Source: Acanthosoma haemorrhoidale
Taxonomy: Eukaryota; Arthropoda; Insecta; Hemiptera; Acanthosomatidae
NCBI GenBank assembly: GCA_930367205.1
Contig: OV884011.1
Coordinates: forward strand, 47,071,754 to 47,135,753
Reading direction: 5' to 3'
DNA: 64,000 nt
Positions 24,701-32,092 of this stretch are shown here, piece by piece. Position numbers and translations under genes: made by a program. Every line of letters starts with the position of its first letter. The first letter of the stretch is position 1. Below the pieces are notes generated by a model that did no database searches, was not told the origin of the DNA, and saw only the letters and a list, made by a program, of their open reading frames with translations.

Positions 24701-25167
24701 GTAATTGAAGTTATCACATTATTACCAGGGGCATAGGTTCAGTCAGAGATAAAAGGGAAGACTGTCTCTTTTATTTTTGGGTCCAGGCCTCCCCCCCAAA
24801 AAAATAATCCTTTGTACGCCACTGATTAGAATATTTTACATAAATGCATGATAATGTTTAATTTTACATTAGTAAATAAAATTAAATAACTGTTTAGATG
24901 AAGAAACGTACAATGGAAAGGAAGAATTCTCGCACGGTCGAAAAGAATGGGCTTGTAGGGAGCCCAGGGTTGAAGAATGGACTTCAGAACGGTGGCGGAG
25001 CGAAGGGTGAGTTTGATGATCTCATCTCTGCGCTGAGAACAGGAGATGTGTTTGGGGAGGACAAAATCAAAAGGGGTAGGAGATCAAGACTGAACGCGTC
25101 TCCACCACGACGTAATTCCCTCAACAGGGAAGACTCGAGAGAGAGGGTCATCCAAAGGATACAATAA
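6559..25167 (+). CDS. DAAM: DAAM formin (Disheveled-associated activator of morphogenesis), 18 exons, 5' end missing
   Basis: This diaphanous-related formin nucleates and elongates unbranched actin filaments downstream of Rho GTPases and Dishevelled (planar polarity, axon and sarcomere actin in known family members). The exons join without frame break into 1,068 residues: 6559-6777, 8271-8342, 9845-10078, 10158-10355, 10443-10657, 10764-10830, 10919-11036, 11118-11250, 11333-11459, 12485-12682, 12993-13319, 13601-13737, 14502-14663, 14752-15055, 15886-15947, 16599-16791, 17214-17384, 24898-25167. All borders are GT/AG. Order by residue: GTPase-binding and FH3 armadillo region ~1-420; coiled coil ~420-527; FH1 proline runs ~540-575; FH2 from the FNWSKLP lasso (~585) to ~960, with RRAQNC and GNYMN motifs; DAD at ~1016-1034 followed by a basic patch. 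About 20 N-terminal residues with the start codon are absent. Vertebrate DAAM1 is ~1,078 residues, so length agrees. Identity is essentially certain. Confidence 0.97.
6778..8270. other. DAAM intron a-b
   Basis: The first half is a TATA-bearing repeat (6.83-7.35 kb, tail to 7.56 kb). A short direct repeat of CTGCTCATTTTGGTAGTT follows at about 7.58-7.62 kb. The remainder is AT-rich with no recognisable element. Confidence 0.8.
6830..7555 (+). repeat. TATA-bearing dispersed repeat, copy 1 (LTR-like)
   Basis: The copy has a TATA box (TATATAAG, 6889-6896), a pyrimidine-rich body, a short frame beginning MAFLFNYL (from 6996), and a hairpin GTGGTC-7 bases-GACCAC at 7277-7295. It shares these with copies at 9.14-9.69 kb (+) and 33.1-33.6 kb (-). 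The match to copy 2 is close from about 7030 to 7350. A TGTCGGG (from 7349) pairs with CCCGACA ending near 7556, reminiscent of the TG...CA ends of a long terminal repeat. Class is not settled: a solo LTR, TRIM or other polymerase II repeat are all possible. Confidence 0.7.
8271..8342 (+). CDS. DAAM: DAAM exon b: short GBD linker
   Basis: A 24-codon exon, phase 0 at both ends, following a TTGTTTACAG acceptor. It encodes [20 protein letters not shown], matching the stretch of vertebrate DAAM that ends FYIDQLNSM. Small, but the phase, borders and position all fit. Confidence 0.9.
8343..9844. other. DAAM intron b-c
   Basis: AT-rich intron. Its 3' part (9.14-9.69 kb) is a second TATA-bearing repeat. 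The stretch 8.64-8.83 kb is relatively GC-rich but was not matched to another copy in the window. Confidence 0.8.
9140..9690 (+). repeat. TATA-bearing dispersed repeat, copy 3
   Basis: It has a CCAAT-like GATTGGTCC, a TATA box (TATATAAG, 9184-9191) and an initiator-like TCAGTTC at 9211, about 27 bases downstream. It then has the shared MAFLFIYL frame start (9274), a hairpin GTGGTC-7 bases-GATCGC (9554-9572), and TCTCCTGAGCACTGTC near 9610. It ends with a TGTC...CCCGACA pair closing near 9669. It is clearly related to copies 1 and 2 but more divergent. The open frames inside are not conserved between copies and are not called as genes. Confidence 0.7.
9845..10078 (+). CDS. DAAM: DAAM exon c: GBD/FH3 junction
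   Basis: A 78-codon exon, phase 0 at both ends, donor GTAAGT. It contains [20 protein letters not shown], then GDGLSSLL and [16 protein letters not shown]. The last block is nearly invariant across DAAM proteins and belongs to the armadillo repeat region that contacts Rho and the DAD. Confidence 0.96.
10158..10355 (+). CDS. DAAM: DAAM exon d: FH3 armadillo region
   Basis: A 66-codon exon, phase 0 at both ends. It contains [15 protein letters not shown] and [18 protein letters not shown], hallmark DAAM/Diaphanous FH3 sequence. The intron before it is only 79 bases. Confidence 0.96.
10443..10657 (+). CDS. DAAM: DAAM exon e: FH3 region
   Basis: This 215-base exon begins in phase 0 and ends in phase 2. 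It encodes [20 protein letters not shown], then [17 protein letters not shown], conserved across animal DAAM proteins. The exon finishes in a split Arg codon completed by the next exon. Confidence 0.96.
10764..10830 (+). CDS. DAAM: DAAM exon f: FH3 region, 67-base exon
   Basis: It completes the split Arg and encodes [20 protein letters not shown], aligned with HLDFFEMLRNEDE of vertebrate DAAM1. It ends in phase 0 at donor GTAATA. Confidence 0.95.
10919..11036 (+). CDS. DAAM: DAAM exon g: FH3 region
   Basis: A 118-base exon, phase 0 to phase 1, containing [20 protein letters not shown]. It corresponds to the vertebrate MFELTRKRLTHSEAYPHFMS block. Confidence 0.95.
11118..11250 (+). CDS. DAAM: DAAM exon h: end of FH3, start of dimerisation region
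   Basis: A 133-base exon beginning in phase 1 after a TTTGCCAG acceptor. It contains [13 protein letters not shown], conserved in DAAM, then [10 protein letters not shown] leading to the coiled coil. It ends in phase 2. Confidence 0.95.
11333..11459 (+). CDS. DAAM: DAAM exon i: coiled coil, part 1
   Basis: It encodes a Lys/Glu-rich helix ([20 protein letters not shown] and on) without proline, in the position of the formin coiled coil. Phase 2 entry and phase 0 exit fit both neighbours. Confidence 0.95.
11460..12484. other. DAAM intron i-j
   Basis: AT-rich intron of about 1 kb. It contains copy 1 of a ~270-bp dispersed repeat (11,751-12,022) whose second copy lies in the last DAAM intron. 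Nothing else is recognisable. Confidence 0.8.
11751..12022 (+). repeat. Dispersed ~270-bp repeat, copy 1
   Basis: It aligns end to end with 17,931-18,194 in the same orientation. Both start AGTAAATTAGG, share AGAAGATGTCTG, GTAGTATATGTGCTCTGCTT and TAATAACC, and stop at CCAAAGTTGAT. Similarity is high by eye, with a few small indels. No coding capacity, obvious terminal repeats or polymerase III boxes were seen, so the class is unknown. Confidence 0.8.
12485..12682 (+). CDS. DAAM: DAAM exon j: coiled coil, part 2
   Basis: A 66-codon exon, phase 0 at both ends. It contains [19 protein letters not shown], aligned with [19 protein letters not shown] of vertebrate DAAM1, and continues as a charged helix. 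Confidence 0.96.
12993..13319 (+). CDS. DAAM: DAAM exon k: FH1 and FH2 lasso
   Basis: A 109-codon exon, phase 0 at both ends. After a short linker come two six-proline runs and several PAPPAPP segments, forming a short FH1 that would bind profilin-actin and SH3/WW partners. The FH2 then opens with [16 protein letters not shown], the lasso and its conserved Trp, which embraces the partner FH2 in the dimer. The FH1 stretch is strongly GC-rich against an AT-rich background. Confidence 0.97.
13601..13737 (+). CDS. DAAM: DAAM exon l: FH2
   Basis: It carries [20 protein letters not shown], the FH2 motif that contains the actin-contacting region. It ends in phase 2. Confidence 0.96.
13738..14501. 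other. DAAM intron l-m
   Basis: AT-rich, with several poly(A)-rich tracts near 14.2-14.3 kb. No element was recognised. Confidence 0.7.
14502..14663 (+). CDS. DAAM: DAAM exon m: FH2
   Basis: It encodes [20 protein letters not shown] and [11 protein letters not shown], matching the DMLEQLLKFVP and KADRFLFEMS blocks of vertebrate DAAM1. Entry is phase 2 and exit is phase 2. Confidence 0.96.
14752..15055 (+). CDS. DAAM: DAAM exon n: FH2 core with GNYMN motif
   Basis: This 304-base exon begins by completing the Lys codon. It contains [35 protein letters not shown] and LADTKSS, the most conserved FH2 signature, then [14 protein letters not shown]. Phase 0 exit. Confidence 0.97.
15056..15885. other. 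DAAM intron n-o
   Basis: AT-rich intron. No recognisable repeat or conserved segment. Confidence 0.7.
15886..15947 (+). CDS. DAAM: DAAM exon o: FH2, 62-base exon
   Basis: It encodes [17 protein letters not shown], equivalent to LNEELRDIPQAAKV of vertebrate DAAM1. It ends in phase 2 and the frame continues into the next exon as a Ser codon. Confidence 0.93.
15948..16598. other. DAAM intron o-p
   Basis: Very AT-rich intron. No recognisable element. Confidence 0.7.
16599..16791 (+). CDS. DAAM: DAAM exon p: FH2
   Basis: It encodes [20 protein letters not shown], then [15 protein letters not shown], corresponding to ELDKEISTLRSGL and GDKFVSVVSQFI of vertebrate DAAM1. Phase 0 exit. Confidence 0.95.
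17214..17384 (+). CDS. DAAM: DAAM exon q: end of FH2 and basic helix
   Basis: A 57-codon exon, phase 0 at both ends. It encodes [20 protein letters not shown], then [16 protein letters not shown] and a run of Arg/Glu/Lys. This is the last FH2 helix and the charged post-FH2 region. The open frame in +1 over the same bases is a shadow. Confidence 0.96.
17931..18194 (+). repeat. Dispersed ~270-bp repeat, copy 2
   Basis: Same-orientation partner of 11,751-12,022. The shared core includes GTAGTATATGTGCTCTGCTT (near 18,125-18,144). A few internal indels make it 8 bases shorter. Confidence 0.8.
18315..18329. repeat. Poly(C) run
   Basis: About fifteen consecutive C residues in an otherwise AT-rich intron. 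Length is likely variable between alleles and error-prone in assembly. Confidence 0.9.
20813..20935 (+). repeat. tRNA-derived SINE-like unit
   Basis: A-box-like TTAGCCTAGTGG at 20,821-20,832 and B-box-like CTGTTCAATTCC at 20,867-20,878 are spaced as in tRNA-derived SINEs. A shorter relative begins GCCATCCTCTTAG at 28,131 and shares the following TTTCC...TAAAGATTT block. No TSD was identified. It is not a functional tRNA, since the arms do not pair well. Confidence 0.5.
21402..21409 (+). repeat. Target-site duplication, left (hAT element)
   Basis: ATCTAGAC, repeated exactly at 23,927-23,934. It fits the 8-bp nTnnnnAn pattern of hAT insertions. Confidence 0.85.
21426..21452. repeat. Overlapping GC palindromes at hAT subterminus
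   Basis: A 16-bp perfect palindrome, CCGGCCCGCGGGCCGG (21,426-21,441), overlaps a 20-bp one (21,433-21,452) centred on GGATCC. Such GGCCCGC motifs recur near the right end (near 23,863). They are likely transposase-binding subterminal sites; that role is inferred. Confidence 0.8.
21582..21623. repeat. 15-bp perfect hairpin in hAT 5' region
   Basis: The arm GGCGGCAAACATCAA (21,582-21,596) is exactly complementary to 21,609-21,623 across a 12-base loop. It lies about 85 bases upstream of the element's TATA box, so it is not in the predicted transcript. Confidence 0.85.
21708..21744 (+). promoter_or_regulatory. Core promoter of hAT transposase
   Basis: TATATAAG at 21,708-21,715 is followed about 31 bases later by TCAGTC at 21,739-21,744, an arthropod-type initiator. 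The transposase ATG lies about 110 bases further on. Confidence 0.6.
21851..23656 (+). CDS. hAT transposase, 601 residues, GTF2IRD2/ZBED-like (Charlie8-type)
   Basis: This intact intronless frame encodes a cut-and-paste DDE transposase with RNase H-like fold. An N-terminal BED-type zinc finger (C38, C41, H56, H61) would bind the element's ends. The catalytic triad can be read as D183 in ALDESTD, D250 in CTDGAP and E551 in [18 protein letters not shown] and [11 protein letters not shown] between D250 and E551 are typical of hAT proteins, and the last ~70 residues form the hAT C-terminal dimerisation region. Many arthropod copies are annotated as general transcription factor II-I repeat domain-containing protein 2-like, because the vertebrate GTF2IRD2 C-terminus derives from this family; this is not a transcription factor. 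The ATG at 21,851 has two further in-frame ATGs within 10 bases. No stop or frameshift occurs, suggesting a young insertion or selection. Confidence 0.93.
   Translation: MKMMSGGRKRKVDAEGRQFQEKWTEEFFFILHNGKPICLMCNESISVMKEFNIKRHYSTKHPTLLSLTGQIRKDKIQKLTANLEKQQQIFHRQRTQLDNVVKASFIVSSKLAKSLKPFAEGEFIKECMSEVCSVLCPEKKNEFEKISLSRRTVVRRIEMMANDIKTTLTGRMTGIESFSIALDESTDLSDIAQLAIFIRGVDKEFTITEELLALQPLKGTTTGEDIFNEVQKVFTSFGLPWSKLVGVCTDGAPSMVGLRKGFIGILNEKATELNVQKDGLIVLHCIIHQQNLCSKSIRLQNVMNVVVKTINFIRSRGLNHRQFKAFLDEISAEYDDVTYYCEVRWLSKGKMLKRFYELRNEIAEFMQIKDKPLSELSDAKWICDLAFLVDLTGHLNDLNLKLQKQGQLVNDLYSYLKAFQNKIRLWEAHMLSGNSYHFTTLSAYENIAYAQYAEELKLLSEQFSIRFSDFKHMEDCFNLFATPTKSNVQNAPIHLQMELIEIQENSLLKSKFEDVELCDFYKKYLEEDHFPQLRKFARRLICAFGSTYKCEQFFSLMKVNKSKHRTRLTDDNLENSLRLCTSGINPNIDELVSQIQAQVSH
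23760..23765 (+). terminator. Poly(A) signal of hAT transposase
   Basis: AATAAA about 100 bases after the transposase stop and before the right terminal repeat, followed by a TTGTG-rich stretch. Confidence 0.6.
23927..23934 (+). repeat. Target-site duplication, right (hAT element)
   Basis: ATCTAGAC, identical to 21,402-21,409. Confidence 0.85.
24542..24832. mobile_element. hAT miniature element (MITE) with perfect 8-bp TSD
   Basis: The element proper is 24,550-24,824 (275 bp), flanked on both sides by ATTAGAAT. Its termini are inverted: left CAGTGGAATACA...GGGGGAGGC; right, reverse complemented, CAGTGGCGTACA...GGGGGGGAGGC. It has no coding capacity. CAGTGG termini plus an 8-bp duplication place it in hAT, but its ends differ from those of the autonomous element 600 bp upstream, so another transposase must have moved it. 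Confidence 0.9.
24898..25167 (+). CDS. DAAM: DAAM last coding exon: DAD and C-terminus
   Basis: Phase 0 entry after the acceptor CTGTTTAG; it runs 89 codons to TAA. A Gly/Asn-rich linker leads to [16 protein letters not shown], the DAD helix that folds back on the FH3 region to keep the formin inactive. The basic patch KIKRGRRSR follows. It ends with Arg/Ser-rich residues including [12 protein letters not shown], possible kinase sites. It could be misread as a stand-alone small gene because it opens with ATG. Confidence 0.96.
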   Translation: MKKRTMERKNSRTVEKNGLVGSPGLKNGLQNGGGAKGEFDDLISALRTGDVFGEDKIKRGRRSRLNASPPRRNSLNREDSRERVIQRIQ

Positions 25168-26361
25168 TGGCCACAGACCAATAGTCCAGCGGCTATCCAG
25201 TTATTAGTTGTTTATATGCCCTAGATTTATGCATTTCATGCATTCCTTTTTACATTTTGTAAATTATATATTAACAACGCTTGTTAATAGTATGTTGGAA
25301 TATTATTTGATTACCTATATGTTGCCATAAAGTTTAGTAAAATTATTGTTAACATCCATTATGAGCTTTATTTTTAAAATGATTTCAATTAAAATCTAAA
25401 TTTGGCATCGAAAATTATGAGAATGACAAATATCTTATGATGTGAACTTATCATTTTTTTTGTATTATTATTTTTACTTTATCCTGTCCTTATCCAGAAA
25501 ATGTTTTATTGCAAAAAAAAAATATAGACACTCACTACAGGAAATTATATGTACCTGATACTTTGCAATTACATTTTCATAGCCCTAAATTAAAACATAA
25601 TGAATGCTATTATTTTATATTTTCCATGCTTAATTCTTTATATTTACGTTTCCCCGTGTAACACAATTAATAATAATAAATGAATCTTGTAAATAATTTG
25701 TTTTATGTCACAATGTTTGTTTCTTAAGGGACATAGTCCCAGGAAGATATAAATATTATTATTATTAGTGTTGCAAATGATAACAACAATCAGGATATTA
25801 TTAATTCTCATTTCTACTAAAGTTCATTGTAGAAATACCTTTAAATAAAGCCTTTAATATAGCAGGTTATAATAATCTTTGTTAAATATTATGTTAGAAC
25901 TGTTCTAATTTGTTGTTATGGCATTCTATGTTTCTAAGTTTTGGTATGGAGATGTTGTACCACTTGTCAGGTATATTTATGTACTTTTCAAACTGTAAAT
26001 CAAGTTAATATTGATGTTTTTCAATTAGAAATTTTGACTCCAGATTAGAAAGCTAATTTTTGGGGAAAATTTAACACACTGACTTCATAGGTCATTGTTG
26101 TTTCAAACAAAATTAACCATTTCAACCATTCTTATTATATTTAATGGTTCTGTTCCCAATGGGGCAAATAATTTTTTGAATATAACATGGAGTTAGAATT
26201 ACTAGAGGCTATTCAACATTAGGAACTCTACTCGATGTAATTACTTTTTTTCCCCGTGTTTGCATTATTACAAAATTGCCAAAGAGTTTACTTTTGGTTA
26301 AAAGATTTTCATTATTGGATGGATATATTTTTAATTTTATTGATTAAAAAATAAATAAAAT

Positions 26362-26382
26362 AATATATATATATATATATAT
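26362..26382. repeat. (TA)n microsatellite
   Basis: About ten uninterrupted TA units in the DAAM 3' region. Confidence 0.9.
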
Positions 26383-28072
26383 GAGGATATCTCTCAAGTG
26401 GGTTCAATTTTAATACTGTTCTGCAGAAGTCCCACTATGTTTTAATGACTTACCTGAAGAAACTGCCAAAATGAATTTTTCCTACATTTCCTGTTGGTGT
26501 TAATTTGTAGTTGATTTTTTAGTATATTATATTTCTTAACACCGGTTGATTTTTGTCACTTGTTGTTTTAATAATATTTATATAAAAGTATGGTTAATAG
26601 TATTTTTGTACACTAAATTATTTTATTTTTGTCCAAAAATTGTAATAATATAAACCAAACTTCCATGCTATATGTAATGCATGACATTGAAAAATAATCC
26701 TCAATTGCAGTCACATTGAAGGAACATAAATAAATTTAAAAATATTTTTCATTGTCCCTATAATGTTATGGGGTGGATAGGAGGTGGTCGCCTAGCATTT
26801 ATTAATTTTACTGCAATATTAATTAACCTAGATACATGTTATAGTTTAATCTAAAATAGTTAGTAAAATTATTATTGAAACAGTTAAAATGATACACCTT
26901 AGATGCCTAACATTAGTTTTACATTTTAATGGAATAGTTAATATACATACACATATATAATGTAACTGTGTCTCTCTCTATTTAGATTGCATCTAAAAAA
27001 AACCCTTTTTTTTTGCCTATTTTATGTAATTTTCAAAATTTTGTTTACTGAAAATATCAAAACATTCTATTAAAACTTTGTGAAGTTAATCAAAATCTAC
27101 CACCATTCTTTGATATAATTTATTAACTGTGAACTAATACTTTAATAGTTTTGTTGAGCTGATTCTGTTATTTACATTTCTGTCCGATGATCTATTATTG
27201 ACAGTAAAATATTTATACCTACAATACTGGAATCAATAAATCAATTAATATTCATTCGAATGATTTTGTATCATATTTTCTAGTCTAGAAATCAGAGAGT
27301 AGATTTTTTTTTCTCTCAGGAACTAAAATGTAATTAAAATACATGTAATGAAATGTAATATAGGAAGATAGGTTTATTATTTGATATTGTTGACTGAATT
27401 TGTCCATCGGCTCTATTATTATTATTATTTTTCTTAAATTCTAAGTTGCTGAATATTTGGACCATTGTATTTTCATGATATAAATATATATGATATTTAA
27501 TGTAAATAAGTCTGTTATGTTTCATATTTTTTAAGAGAAAAAAATAATTTATAAAATTATAAGCCAAATGTTAAAAAAAAAAAATAAAATTACTGAGATT
27601 GTTTATTTTAATTATCATTATTCTGGGATGTTTTGCTGTAAAATTATTCTTCGCGTAATTTGGCATTTTAAAATAAATTAATTGAAAAGCGCTTTGTAAA
27701 GTTCCTTGAAAACGTTATGTTTAAATTTTCAAAAAAATACGCGAATAACAGCATTTATATTTTATTGAAAGGGAACTATTTTATAAATTGTATAAGTTTA
27801 TTGAAATGAATAACTGTTCTATATCAACTACAACTAATTAATGTGTACTCTTATTAACGTTTTATATACCCTTGAAATGATGGTCAATCATTTTTGACTG
27901 AGATAAATGTTAAAACTTTTTACATTTTTTACATCAAAATACCTTTTTAAAACACTTTCAAATCCACTGTGTATTTTATTATTTTTTTTTTGTATTTTTG
28001 TACATATCCTGTTTTGTAGTGAAATATGTAATTGTTATAGATTAGATAACTATATAAATGTACATGATGAAA

Positions 28073-28078
28073 AATAAA
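28073..28078 (+). terminator. DAAM: Candidate distal DAAM poly(A) signal
   Basis: AATAAA followed within 20 bases by TGTATGTTTTCCC, a fair downstream U/GU-rich element. Proximal alternatives are at 25,675 and 25,844. Confidence 0.4.
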
Positions 28079-28100
28079 TGTATGTTTTCCCTTATAATAC

Positions 28101-30679
28101 CCCTTGTTTTATTGCTGTTTATTTATTATAGCCATCCTCTTAGTCGATCTGTGGAGACACAGGCCCATTTCTAGTTTCCCATAAAGATTTTCTGACCAAG
28201 CCACTAACATCAGCAATACCTTGGTTGACCATGTATTGTATGGATTTAATTCTTTTAAACTATAACAAGAGTGGGGTTGTACTCTCACTAATGGAAAATG
28301 TTCTAATTATGATTTGTTTTCAAATAGTTATGACTTTGTGACCTCTTAGGATATAAAATTATGTAAACAGAAAAAAAAGTGTATTGTGCACAAAACTAGT
28401 AAATATGCTCAAACTTCCGTCTACCCTTAGGTGTAAACGTCTGATAGCCACACTCTTGACATCTATCTTTTGATAATGTAATTTATTTTTAACTTCATAA
28501 GTTTTAATTTTGGTAGTCTAATCATGAACATGTAGCACAGTCGAAATCATTGGCTCTGTGATAACGGGAAAGTCCTCATAGAGAAATAATTCATTTGTTT
28601 TATAATAGATTCTAAAATCCACAACCACTAGGAAAAAAAAAAAATAGTTGTAGAATAATTACAAGGACCAGGAGTTCAGGGTGACTGAATACATAAGATT
28701 TGATTGAATATAGGAGATTTGTATAACAAAATAGCATATGCATTAGGAATGTTGGAAGTTCCACAGGCCTAATGATCTAATGAGGAAAGATCAAAGATGA
28801 GAAGGCAAATGCCAGAGTGTCATGTGCCGAAGTAGACAGATAATCTAAACTAATAAGTATAAAACGTAAGCTATAGTTGCTTATTTATTTTCATATAGTT
28901 TCCCTGAAACTCATAACCTCTCTCATTCCCTACTGGCGATGTTTATTTTAATTTCTGTTTATAGTTGCTACCGTACACTAATATATTTTATCCAATAATT
29001 CAAAAAAATTGAAAACAAAGTTTTGCATCACATTTACATAATCAATTTTTTTAAGGGATATTTCTAAGGGTAGACCTTGGCAAAAGCACTATGGAAGTGG
29101 AAGAAAAGTAGTGGTAACAAGTTTGGTTAGTGATAAGAATTCAAAGAATTGTAGATTTGATATTGATCTCTGATTCATTATTCACTTGCGGTTTCCAAAC
29201 AAATAATATTACTAATATAAAAAGTAAGCCTCTGTATTTACTAACCAAAATATACCACAGTGATTTTTAGTCCCCATTTCATCTGTCTGAAATGTACATA
29301 AAGTAGGTATTCTGCTGAGTGATTCCTGTAGAGTTTTATTTAATAAAAACCTCTTATAAATAATTATAGAACAAAGGCTGAGAAGACAAGTGGAGAGTTA
29401 TAGAAGGAGCAAACAGCACTTGAGCAGAATTAGAGAACCACCAACCATTTTTTCCATTAAGGGGATCTCTGAGAAGTTACTATAACAAAGATTATCATCT
29501 ATACACTGCTCCAAGAAATAAATTGTGGGAAGCCCATCAAGAACTTCATGCGAGTCAATTAAAACTCTATGTCTGTTAAAATAGAGGATGTAGTAAGTAA
29601 GAAATGATGGAGAGGATTGTAAATTGTTTTAAATGGATTAAGGTAGTTAAGCTAGGAGAAATGCCCGATACCCTTTTCTTCATTATTTTAACGAACAGGT
29701 GCATGAGATTTCTCACAGGGGGACTCCGGTTGGTGGTCCATGAGAAGAGTACCAGTTAATGTTGCCATCTAATAATTACTAATAACAGATAGCAAAGAAA
29801 GAAAACATGTTTCTGTAGTCCTGCCGAAGCACTCAAGGTGGTCAACCTTATCAAGTTCAAAATAATGATCACTCATTCAGACTCATCCTGTTGACTAATT
29901 AGGAACTGTCCTTAATGGAATTGACAAACATAACTCAAATATTCAAATCAAAGTAAATATACTTTGCTATATGTTTATTAAGACGGACATTGGAAAAACA
30001 ATAAACCTCCTAAAGTAAAACCAGAGGGCAATAATGTGACATCCCTTCCCACCATGAATGCAGGGAAGTGCTTATTGTTGGTTTTCTCAGGACACCAGCG
30101 AATAAGACTATTTTGATGGATATATCCAAAGAATGATAGGAAGAACCAAACATCATCAATGGAGGAATGATCATAACAGAAGTTGAAGCTGCTGATATTA
30201 CTGAGAACGGATAGCTAGATGATGGCTACAGACTTGCCAAGAACATGCCATACCTGGAAGGACAAGTTGCAGAGACTTGATGGAAGGAAAAGGGACCAAA
30301 AGTCTTCAGTAAAGTTTTAAATAGTAACAATAATTCCTCGTTTACAGGTTTTGGAAAAATATTATGTCAAAACGTTATCCATTAATAAATTTGTCACGAA
30401 CCTAACAACTCTTTTTTATCAACCTAATCTGATTTCTCAACATTCTCTTCTACTCAGAAATACTTAAAAGTTCTATATGAGGTCAAAATATGACCAAAGT
30501 TTAAATGTATGCGCTTAATCAGTAATATTTTACTCCTTTTCTCTAATTCTAAGTTTCTAATTCTTTTGATTCGAGCATTGAAATGAGAAAACTTACCTCG
30601 AGGGGTTCGATCAGTATGTCAGAGTTCATATAGTACACTCAAGAAAACGACATCATAAAGCCTTAGTATAGATAACTAT
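28101..30679. other. Intergenic, no gene seen
   Basis: AT-rich sequence. A short relative of the SINE-like unit at 20.8 kb occurs at about 28,131-28,190. No exon, open frame of interest or terminal repeat was recognised elsewhere. Confidence 0.7.
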
Positions 30680-30699
30680 TTACCAAGACAGAAGGGAGG

Positions 30700-31285
30700 A
30701 CAAATTAGCTTTATGGACCATAACTCAGACCTTTTCTTAGTGGAATCTATCAAAGTTATCTTCATTGGGCAATAACTACCCGGCCCTCAACCTGCTAAGA
30801 ATTGAGAACCAAGCAACTGTTACATTTGAGCCCCTCATAGATGAATGGGAAAGTAAAGCAATCAATGGAAGATTCTATCCTTCTCTAGCAGGCCTGATAG
30901 TGGATACTCAGGCGTCGGTATCCTGGATGAAAAATGGTGACAGGAGAATTCCTTCTGATCACTCATTGCTACAAGAGCCTATAGACTACATCTGTGACAT
31001 GTGTCACCTGTACGGAAGTAATGTGGAATATTTATATCGTGTGATTTCGGGTTGCCAAGTTCTGGTGGCCATAGCAGAAAAGGAGTATCTGCAAAGATAT
31101 AATAATGCTGCAAGAATTATTCATAAAACTGCAGAAACAAAGATAAGCCTTTTAAGAAACCATTCTCCCTGGTACCAATAGAACCATATTGTCCCTAAAA
31201 CCGATGGTCTCAGGGCAAAATATCACGATTTACTGGGATCATCCTATCGGTACTTGCTTCACGATTTTAAATAGGTCATCATAGT
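30700..31285 (+). pseudogene. Fragment of R2/R4-like LINE, C-terminal region
   Basis: The frame 30,765-31,181 reads WESKAINGRFYPSLAG, VDTQASVSWMKNG, then CDMC...GC and EYLQRYNNAARIIHKTAETK. A family of insect and cnidarian reverse-transcriptase proteins with a C-terminal Cys/His motif and restriction-like endonuclease carries the same order (WESRALxGR, DxxASVxWLxxG, CRxC...HxxxGC, EYLxRHNxVAxIxH). The conserved His of the zinc motif appears replaced and part of the central block is deleted. In another frame downstream (31,230-31,280), IYWDHPIGT matches the YWDRPI block that follows. Decayed and non-functional; no upstream polymerase domain found. Confidence 0.65.
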
Positions 31286-31941
31286 GATAGATAAGTAACG
31301 AAAACTGGACAATAATTATAATACGAGAATAAATTATAAAAAATAATAATGAGGAAACAAGAATGAAATGAAGGTCTAGAAAGAAAATGAAAAGATACAC
31401 TGAAATGACGTACGTAGGCTATGGGAATATAAAACTGGCTTAGATACAAATTGCGGCAACCAAAAGCTACACATATAAGTCAAAGGTAACCACACCAGTG
31501 ATGGATTATAAAATAAAAAATTCAAATTTAGTTTGGAACGTAGTATTGAGCGTTGATTTCTTACTTATTTCGTGAATTTTTAAGTTCCAAGGGTCTTTTA
31601 ACTATAGACTCGACTATTTGCATTAAAACCCGTTGTATCTGCTCCAAAATTGCCCGCAATCGTCAGCTTTATTATATTACATCATAAATTGTCATGTTTT
31701 TGATTTCCGGAAAAAAAAAAAAAATTAAAATTAGGTATAGCGGGCTTTGATTCTGAAGGTCTCACTTATTCCATGCACTATGAACAAAACTCGTCGTAAT
31801 AAAAAAATATTTTATTTAAAATATAACAATGAATTACATATTCATATGAAAAACAATGTTTTACACATGTAATAATTTGTTTTTTTATGTAGCGCTCTAT
31901 TTCTGTGAAAATAAACAGTTTCAAAACAAGTAGTGTGGACC
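31286..31941. other. Spacer upstream of small three-exon gene
   Basis: AT-rich, no coding signal. A promoter for the gene starting at 31,942 is expected here, but no TATA/initiator pair stands out. Confidence 0.5.
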
Positions 31942-32092
31942 ATGGATGGCAGTAAACCATTTGATACCGCTGAGGGTGTAAAGACCTATAACAAGAAATT
32001 ACATAGTAGAATCGAAAAATTGCTCGGAAGGGTCAAAGATGTCCCTCAAAATTTAGAACGTAAGAAGCAGGTCAAGTTGGAATCAGCAATCG
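31942..32092 (+). CDS. Small gene exon 1
   Basis: The start ATG has a good context (GGACC before ATGG). Fifty codons plus one base end at the donor CG|GTAAAAT. The upstream GTG in frame is ignored. The exon is rich in Lys and Glu. Confidence 0.65.

Larger units (their letters stand above)
17385..24897. other. DAAM last intron, 7.5 kb, repeat-laden
   Basis: This is the longest DAAM intron in the window. From 5' to 3' it holds the second ~270-bp repeat (17.93-18.19 kb), a poly(C) run (18,315-18,329), a 20+ base poly(A) run (~20,043-20,064), a SINE-like unit (20.81 kb), the complete hAT element (21,410-23,926) and the hAT miniature element (24,550-24,824). The rest is AT-rich without recognisable content. 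Confidence 0.85.
25168..28100 (+). other. DAAM: DAAM 3' untranslated region (probable extent)
   Basis: AT-rich, with no coding signal and no recognised transposon. Several AATAAA hexamers occur, at 25,675, 25,844 and 28,073; the last is followed by a T-rich stretch and a change of character, so it is a plausible distal end. A (TA)n tract lies at 26,362-26,382. The true 3' end cannot be told from sequence alone. Confidence 0.5.

Noticed and set aside
24984..25181. 65-codon minus-strand frame
   Set aside because: Antisense shadow of the last DAAM exon.
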